DNA of 64,000 nucleotides. Source: Galeruca laticollis. Its lineage: Eukaryota > Arthropoda > Insecta > Coleoptera > Chrysomelidae. Below the pieces are notes generated by a model. It was not told where the DNA came from, ran no database searches, and worked only from the letters and a program-made list of their open reading frames with translations. The position numbers were made by a program, and so were the translations under genes. Each line of letters starts with the position of its first letter. Position 1 is the first letter of the stretch. The stretch is taken from NCBI GenBank assembly GCA_963921935.1, contig OY998176.1, forward strand, positions 51,609,813 through 51,673,812. The letters are read 5' to 3'. This document shows, piece after piece, positions 56,807-64,000 of this stretch.

Positions 56807-59800
56807 AAAAAAAAATTTGGGTAATATTACCCGATATGGTTAACATTACCCGACTTTATGGTTGATTTTATCCGACTGGTCGATATTATCTAGAAAAATG
56901 CCGGTATGCGATTTATACATTAGAAAAGAACAAAAATTATTTATTCCGGTATCTATTTTTGCCATAACGGTACTAATAGTTTTTGAAAAACTTTCATACA
57001 CACATAATCTTTATACATTTATTACATATGCAGTTATGACCACTTTTGCTTAAGTGGTCGATATCCGACCACTTTCCCCTATGTTATGGTTGGCATACGA
57101 GGACGGACTGTCAAGTCAACCTTCAAGTTTTCTACAACTACTGCACATGTCCATCTGGTACGAGAACATTAGGCATCTGCGCACAAGTTGGAACAATTTT
57201 TTTGTTTTTTGGATTTGCTAGACACCGTAATATCACATTTACTCCAACACGTCTACTAAATTGTGTCGACGATGCAGCAAGCGTTTATTGCCAGAAAATA
57301 TGGTACTTGGTCCCATAGTTGAAGAAAATTAAAACGATTTTTGTTCCCCACTTTATTTGGACTTCACCATCATTTCTTAAATGTATGTTTGTTCTAATCG
57401 CCTGTGGTGACCTTATAAAATATCTACTGTTTTCGCTACTAACTTTAACAAGTTTGTAATAAGAATGTAGATCTTCTATAAAAAAATAAGTGGAATAGGC
57501 CTACAGGGGATACCACTTGAAAAAAAAACGCGCCTATAGGGCTCTACCCCACGGGTGGTTTGAAAACGAGCTTAAAATGGAGCTTAATTGAGCATTGAAT
57601 GACCCTGTATGCTATTTAATTCAAAAGGCACTTAATAACTCAGATTCAAAACTCAAAAGAAGTAATAACGAAATTGTTTCTATTGTTTAGCGGCCTTTTG
57701 GATTCGTTGATTTTGTCATCTTACAAGTCAGATCACCCCGTAAGTATAAATTTTTGTAGCCTACCACCCAATAGTATAACGTTGCAATATAATCTAACAC
57801 AGTGAGTGAAAATATTTAGTTTGCAATATTTCCTTTATTTTGTATTTATGTTGTATTACTAAAAAATGATATTTTACAGACGAAGGTTTAATATTTCGAA
57901 AACAAGCCATTTGATCTAATTCTAACATCAAGAACTTTTAACGATGACATCGAGATCTACACTATATCCAATATTCAGAAACTGTGACGCTTATTTTTTT
58001 AATGATATTTGATGCTTTTTTCCATTGTAAAAATACATAATTTAACAAAAACAGGTCTGTGAAAGCACGAATCACCCTGTAAACAAGAGATATTTAATTT
58101 TCGCTAATAGGTATGTAACTTGTATTGATGTATAGGGCAGTAACATCAAAAAATATTTAAGACGGACCTTTTGACGACCGTTTGAAAATAGTCGGAATTT
58201 TGAACTTCAACGCCCTGTATTTCCAAATCTAGCTGTAGGATAAGGTTGGGCCTATGGATAATTATGATCAGGACATCAAATACCAGTACATATAAAAAAT
58301 TTAGACAATTTGACGGTGCTCCTGTTTCCATAAGAGAAGCGCGAGGTCCTTCATTTGGCAAAAAATTTAAGATGCATATTTAGCAGCATTTACAAACTCA
58401 GGTGGTGTCCCGCACAGCGGGACATCATCAACACTGTTAATTAAAATATTTTTTTAGCGAAATGTAGGTACTAAATCCTCTTAAGTAGCGAATCTCTAAA
58501 TTTTTTCACAAAAATAAACAAACAGTGATTGTGAAGGAAACGGTTTCAAAAGCAATGAGATGGTAATCAACAATTTTTATGTATTTATAAAAACGTCTCA
58601 ATTTATGATAATGTTGATTGCGATTTCAGAGAAAATAGTATATGCAGTTTGTAACAAAAGAACATTACCGGGCTTTAATTGCTTGTTGCCCTTGGTATCA
58701 ATTTACATTGTCGTCCGGAAAAGTATCAAGAGTGACTGCTCGTCACTCGCGCCATTTCACGTCTCGACTCCGCCCTCTTTTGTATATTTTTGCGCTAGAC
58801 GACAGATACTCTTATACCGAAACTTTCGTCTTTTTCCTGTCCCCGCAATTCTCTATTTTTTAATTAATTGAAAAGTATATTATCTACGGGAGAAGTATGC
58901 ATACATTTGCCATATAATTCATATATGATCTCCCAGTTGCAGCAACAATGATAATTTTCCAGGTATATATTAAAAAGATTTTTAGTTCTAAAAAACAAAA
59001 GTTGTAACTTTTGTAAAAATATTTCTAAAGTTGAACGTTGGTCATGTGTGGTTTCGATATTTCGGTAAGAAAATCAATGTCGGCAGCAGTCATTCATTTC
59101 TTGCAGGTGTGGTGGTCGATGATTGAGTTTCATCCGCACTAATGTCCTGAATCTCGAATCGGGGCGTTATTCTTGACGGCGTTCCCAACGTCATGCATAC
59201 GCAAGCCTAATGCGCTATTTGCGAATAGTTCCTAAAATGATATTCTCGAACACCGTTCCTAAAATCATCGAATTGTATCGTTCTCGTAACAGCGTCAATT
59301 ACGATACAAACCCAGTTGACCTGCTGATTAGTGAATATAATAAGTCTGTGTAATTTACATCAAATTTGCTGCGTTACTGAGATTGTACGGTAATAAAACG
59401 GTATTTACTTCGGTTGGAACAGACCTCTTGTAAATAGTCGGGTCGTTCAGATGCTAGCAGTACACTTTACCAATCGTCCAGCCATTTAACCCAGTCGACA
59501 CATCAATAGAAATTGACCCGCATGCGCTTTGCATTTTATAGATAATGCATGATTGAGAAGTTTCGGTTATGTTTACAAAATTACAAATAATAGATTAATA
59601 TTCAACGAGACTGTTTACATTTTTTTCTACACCCACATGTATATTATCCATTTTCTGCACAGTTTACAGAATGGAAATGTAGGACATTTCGGTTAACTGA
59701 ACGGATATGATTCCATTTACATCCTAGAATGTATATGAAATCCACCAATCAGCATTTGCATTTAGTACCCGTCAACTCTTCTTTCTTTCAATTTCAACGT

Positions 59801-59850
59801 AACGTAAGATAACTTATCAAAATATTTCTGTAGTTTTCAAGAAAAATATT
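56807..59850. other. AT-rich interval without recognisable genes
   Basis: No family motif was found. A short hairpin, GTCCCGCACAGCGGGAC, lies at 58407-58423. CACCCTGTA-type words near 58072 and 58210 are common in insect repeats but do not define an element. Confidence 0.4.
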
Positions 59851-59858
59851 TTAGTAGA

Positions 59859-60062
59859 ATGATTGATTCAAGTGATGAATCAAAAATAAATAAATATTAC
59901 TCCATCAGATTTTCGTTTAGCCGCAAAGGAGATGAAAACACATCATTACCCCAAAAATCAAAAAGTGAATGTGAATTTTGTTACAAAAAGTTCATGGATT
60001 GCACTCTGGTAAACGGAGTTAAAAATTTTATCAGAACATGTTATCACTGCTTATATGAATGA
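59859..60062 (+). CDS. Small zinc-finger-like open frame, possibly a Crypton exon
   Basis: An ATG at 59859 opens MIDSSDESKINKYYSIRFSF and ends with SECEFCYKKFMDC and TCYHCLYE, a loose CxxC...CxxC pattern. It lies 400 bp upstream of the Crypton recombinase remnant on the same strand and could be its 5' part, but I cannot identify it with certainty. Confidence 0.3.
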   Translation: MIDSSDESKINKYYSIRFSFSRKGDENTSLPQKSKSECEFCYKKFMDCTLVNGVKNFIRTCYHCLYE

Positions 60063-60439
60063 AATATCGAGTAAAAACTAGCTCTCAACCCTTTGGACAA
60101 ATTCTATCTAAAGAACAATGATAAATATTAAAAGTAACATTGACATTTCAAGTTACCCTAAATTGAGTTGCTTTCTTGAATTACAAAGTTTCTTCTAGAG
60201 GCACCGGATGAAGAATATTTATTCACAAAACTAAGTTTAAATAAAACAATCAATACAAATTGAAAAAACATTAATCATTTAAAGTAGTAGGTGTCTATAT
60301 AATGCTGTATATTAGTAATGTTCATATAAGTTTGTGATGGATCAGTTTGTTAACGTACGTATCTAACTGTATACAGAAGAGGATATAGTTTGTTCAATGA
60401 CCGCTTCATGCGTTTATTTTTATTCCTGATATTTGTATT

Positions 60440-60808
60440 ATAAATAGTAATTTTCATGACATTTTATTTATTGTTCATTTTTGGAATTTCTGGAGGACGT
60501 CCTCGTGAAGAATTGAGAATTTTAATGACAAATCATGTTAAAGATTTAGAAAATGAATTTCAAGCTAATTTAATTGATACACAAACCCAGATCCTTCGTA
60601 ATTCCTTGTATAATATACGAGGTCTCCAAAAAATATATTCTGCTCAGACCACCAGATGTAGAACATTTTTTTGGTATTTTCCAAAAAGGAAAATGTTCGA
60701 AGAAAGTAGTCGGAATTAACAAAATTGGTAATCAGACAAAAATAATTGTTGAATTTTTAAAACTTCCAGATGCGAATTTATATATGGGACATTGTTTACG
60801 CCTTAAAT
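60440..60808 (+). pseudogene. Crypton-type tyrosine recombinase fragment
   Basis: After a possible splice acceptor near 60492, the frame reads GGRPREELRILMTNHVKDLE and DTQTQILRNSLYNIRGLQK. A frameshift near 60650 moves to DVEHFFGIFQKGKCSKKVVG, then INKIGNQTKIIVEFLKLPDA and YMGHCLR before a stop at 60808. The GxRxEEL box (first catalytic arginine), the NGKC...G.N..G block and the GHxxR box are typical of insect Crypton recombinases. The part with the catalytic tyrosine is missing. The element family moves through a recombinase and a circular intermediate. This copy is inactive. Confidence 0.65.
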
Positions 60809-60810
60809 AG

Positions 60811-62234
60811 TAAAACATTTCATGAAAAATATTGATCATACATTTGAATAGATCTTCTTGTTCGGGATTTAAACCAAAATTGTTCACCAAATACGTTATA
60901 GTATATTGTACAATGAGCATGAAATGACATACATTTTGCACAATTTTGTAGTACGAGCGTAGTAAGTACTACAAAATTTCATATACCTACGAGTTGGAAA
61001 TGGGTCATTTCATGCCAATTGTACACTATACGCTTTCAACGACCATCATAAATCATAAACAAAACTAATACTTTACATAACAATTTTTATTATAAACCTT
61101 CCTGCTATCATTGTTGCATGGTTTAGAGAATTTTCTCTCTGATATTATTAAGTCAGGCTCTTAGCCCTTTGAATGATCCATATTTTTTTTTTCTTTTTGT
61201 ACATGTACCTACCTACGTCCTGAAACACATATCGTTCAAAATTTTAAAATGTTGGCAACTCGGAAATAAAAATACTTTATGCTGAAAAAATCGTTATAAT
61301 TCACCTGCGGAAAAAGTCAATTATCATGTCTCTTTAAGGGAGTTATATCACCTCCTGCATCTACCATGTCCTTCTAAAGCAATGGCTAGTTTACATATCT
61401 GGATCAGCATGTCAATGTCAAATCATCCTCAATATCGCGTTCCATTTTCGATTATATTTTTTTTTACAAACGAATTTTGTAATCACCGATGTGAAATGTC
61501 AAATTATTAGATAGACATTAACAAACATGACTCGATCATATATTATAATATATATGACCAAAAAATTAGTTAATATAATGACAGTCTAGTACCGCACGAT
61601 AGTCGTGGGAAATGAAATAGGTATTTCGATACAGTTAGCCCATGGGAAATGAAAATATGTATTACAATGTGGTAGGTTCCTTAATCGAAGACGAACTTGG
61701 AGTGTACATTTTTCTTTATGGTCGTAGAGAAAATATTTCATATTTTTTTGATAGATTTGAAAAGAAGGAACAAAAATTTTACGATTAATTTTATGATGCT
61801 TTCTTTCTAATATCTATAGTATGAAGTAAAACATTTATTTAAGACTAATTCCTACTTTTTTTACTAGGGCGAAATGAAAGTAAACAAAAATGGAACTTTT
61901 TCAAATACAATGTAGCTATAAAATTTTCTCACCGAATCTCCCGCGAACTCGAATTATTTGCTAATTTTTTCTAGAAAATTCGCACTTTTTCGCAATTTTT
62001 CGGAATAATTGAAGCTCTAAAGAGATGAGTGAAAATATTTCAGGTATTTATTTGTCATCTAGATGTAGCTTATTATGGAATAATTATGCATTCAATAGAA
62101 ACACAACCATACACTAAGATCAGGAAATGAAATGCAGGAAAAAAATAAACAAATGTTTTAACTGGCTTCAAAATAAATAAAACAAATAGGTATAACTAAC
62201 TTAAGCGAAAACTACAAAACTGGATTCATTAAAA
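60811..62234. other. AT-rich interval, with one imperfect 135-bp hairpin
   Basis: No gene was found. The imperfect hairpin at 60897-61031 is listed separately. GGGAAATGAAA recurs twice near 61605 and 61643. Confidence 0.4.
60897..61031. repeat. Imperfect hairpin of about 135 bp
   Basis: The outer arms pair TATAGT..TTGTACAAT and GCATGAAATGAC with GTCATTTCATGC and ATTGTACACTATA. The inner arms ATTTTGTAGTAC (60943-60954) and GTACTACAAAAT (60966-60977) pair perfectly around an 11-nt loop. It may be a small MITE or a structured RNA. No target duplication is evident. Confidence 0.6.
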
Positions 62235-63353
62235 TTATTTGCTGTCTTCTCTAAGTCTAGTTTTTTCGTTCTCCATTTCTTCAATATTTTGGATGTTATT
62301 TGCCTCATCATCGTTAAACATTAAACATATATTGCGTAGAACACAGGTAGTTAGAACAACGTGGGGAATTAAATTTGTACGATTTATGTCTAAATATTTT
62401 AATCTTCTGAATCTTCCAAATAACAGACAAAATGCCCTCTCAATAACCTGTCTGGCTTTAGCAAGTTGGGTATTGAATCTAACTTGATAAATATGGAGAT
62501 ATCCCCTATCTTTATAAGGTGCTATACACCAATCATATGCTGGATATGCTTTATCTCCGATTATAAAAGAGCCTGGCTGAAAATAAACATCTTTTTGTCT
62601 TTTGATGTTTTTAAATATGGTTGAATTCCTAAAAATTCGAATATCACTAACACTGCTGGGATAACTACAGAAAATAGCTAAAAACTTTCTTTTGCTATCA
62701 CAAATGGCTTGTAAAGTGACACCATAAAAACAATTCCTATTTATGTATGTCTCTGGACTTCCATGAGGTGCTTTTATGGGAATGTATGTTCCATCGATTG
62801 CTCCATGAAACTGACACATAGAATAAAAGTGTTCCTCACTTTGATTTCTTTCATCTAGTGTTGGCCATTTCAGAATTTTGTCGGTAATCGAAATACATTG
62901 CATTGATTACTTTCTCCATTGACACAAAAAGAGAGGATTTTGCCATTTCAAACCTGCTTGCAATGCTTCTGCAAAATAAAATCAATCTAAATATTTCATA
63001 ATTTATAAATTTTTTCTACTTTACCTATAGCTATCTGGAGTGCTCCAAAGAGTTGATAGTGGCTGTAAACCAGGGTCAATGTTTTCTTTGAATGTGTTGT
63101 TGCTTTTCAGCAAATAGGCAATTTGGTTGAATAAATAATTATAAGCAGACCTCGTCAAACGTAAATGTTGTTGGAATTCTGCGTCACTCATTTTTTCTAT
63201 GATCTTCAAAAATTCGTGAGGTCGAACAATATTTTCTCTACCAACCTCTCCAACTAATGCGAATTTACTTGTTTCAATATCATCGTCAGATAATGACGAT
63301 TCACTATCTTCAAATATAATATTTGTTAACTCTCGAACTACCTGTGTATTCAT
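62235..63353 (-). pseudogene. PIF/Harbinger transposase (HARBI1-like), two exons, one frameshift
   Basis: Exon 1 runs from the ATG at 63353 to 63025 (SDAEFQQHLRLTRSAYNYLF) and ends TATAG|GTAAAG. A 56-bp intron (63024-62969) ends TTTGCAG. Exon 2 opens RSIASRFEMAKSSLFVSMEK, the helix-turn-helix. A single frameshift near 62900 leads to the DDE domain: HGAIDGTYIPIKAP (first D), SSVSDIRIFRNS, IIGDKAYPAYDW (second D), and ARQVIERAFCLLFGRFRRLK (E). It ends NEKTRLREDSK at 62235. All three catalytic acids are encoded, so only one frame error separates it from an intact protein of about 350 residues. The companion Myb-like gene was not found. Confidence 0.85.
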
Positions 63354-64000
63354 TATTGCGCTCACAAATATTAACAAATTAGGTATTACAAATGTTTATT
63401 TTTGTCAATATTATTTGAGTGTGGTTAGGTAAAACAAAAGTTGAAATTTGAGATTTGGTTGTTAGTGGTTTATGTTTGACATCTAAAAATATTACATCAA
63501 GTCGTTCAGATGATTCGTGGATCAAGGACTACAACCAAAACGAATCCTACCGTGCTTTTTTTCTTTACCCGACAAAGCATCTGAACGCACTCTTAAGAAG
63601 CTATTTAAATATGTTTATCAATTTCGTCTATGAAAACGAATTCTACAATCAGTATTACACCCAAGTTGAAGAGGCGCACAAATAATAATAAGTTATTAAT
63701 TTGGAACCTTTTCATGAAGGGTGTATTTAGCCCAACAGCAAAAGAAGTTTAAAATGAGGTTCATTACCGATACACAATTTATCAGGTATGGTTAGAGTAG
63801 CATTTATTTTAGAATGAAAGATGATAACAATTACTAGTATTACAATCTAATGAATTATATTAACCACTTTAATCTTTTCACCTAAAATTGTTATTATACA
63901 TGTTATTGTCTACATATTAAAACAAAGAATCTCTTCGCTGAATATAATTGCTTTTTTTAATACATTGTCATCAATGGCCTATGTTACAATTTATTGTATG
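63354..64000. other. Interval without an assignable gene
   Basis: A plus-strand frame of 76 codons (63455-63685, containing SDDSWIKDYNQNESYRAFFL) is more protein-like than most, but I cannot assign it to a family. It lies upstream of the Harbinger transposase in the opposite direction, where a second Harbinger gene could be, but no Myb/SANT or MADF pattern is visible. Confidence 0.35.

Noticed and set aside
59441..63600. Terminal repeats of a Harbinger element (CGTTCAGATG at 59452 and its complement near 63578)
   Set aside because: Only about 12 bases match and the flanking bases diverge at once. The interval would also have to include the Crypton remnant.

Overview
This AT-rich window reads as a transposable-element graveyard from an insect nuclear genome. 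I see no convincing host gene. Every coding stretch I can assign belongs to a mobile element: non-LTR retrotransposons, Penelope-like elements (PLEs) with GIY-YIG endonucleases, a BEL/Pao element, and DNA transposons of the piggyBac, hAT, P, PIF/Harbinger and Crypton types. Splice-site-like introns, (TA)n arrays, satellite-like repeats and this mixture are typical of a large, repeat-rich insect genome. A beetle or similar is possible, but I cannot name the species from sequence alone.

Layout. 0.65-6.3 kb (minus): a CR1/jockey-type LINE, interrupted at 2182-3995 by a PLE. 6.45-8.4 kb: a large foldback with arms of about 770 bp. 8.45-8.69 kb: a hairpin element. 8.7-9.7 kb: the 5' part of a second LINE. 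12.16-13.38 kb: the 3' half of a piggyBac element whose right end sits at TTAA inside an R1-like LINE (13.38-15.53 kb, minus). 18.3-20.3 kb: a LINE with an internal deletion. 23.3-25.0 kb: a nearly full-length decayed piggyBac. 25.0-28.9 kb: two PLE copies arranged head to head. 30.9-34.0 kb: a nearly complete PLE with inverted terminal repeats and a 10-bp target duplication. 35.2-37.4 kb: a pseudogene resembling the insect DUF7869 repeat family, with introns. 37.7-41.3 kb (minus): BEL/Pao gag-pol remains. 41.4-45.8 kb (minus): a hAT (ZMYM1-like) transposase gene split by a P-like element at 41892-44517. 46.9-48.6 kb (minus): a second hAT fragment. 52.5-54.2 and 56.5-56.8 kb: RTE-like LINE pieces, with a tandem array and a 473-bp MITE between them. 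59.9-60.8 kb: a Crypton tyrosine recombinase fragment. 62.2-63.4 kb (minus): a PIF/Harbinger transposase.

The most interesting thread is a family of small hairpin elements at 7939-8071, 8450-8686 and 15050-15270, with a partial copy near 17390. Their arms and one-sided tail match the ends of the PLE at 30895-34030, and they carry the same style of 8-10 bp target duplication. They look like non-autonomous PLE derivatives. In two members the terminal repeat contains a hammerhead-ribozyme-like core: CTGACGA, a short stem, GAAAC, then GTC. Nested insertions give a relative order of events: PLE into LINE, hairpin into foldback arm, hairpin into R1 gag, piggyBac into R1, and P-like element into hAT. 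All coding regions carry at least one break, so most elements here are probably immobile.
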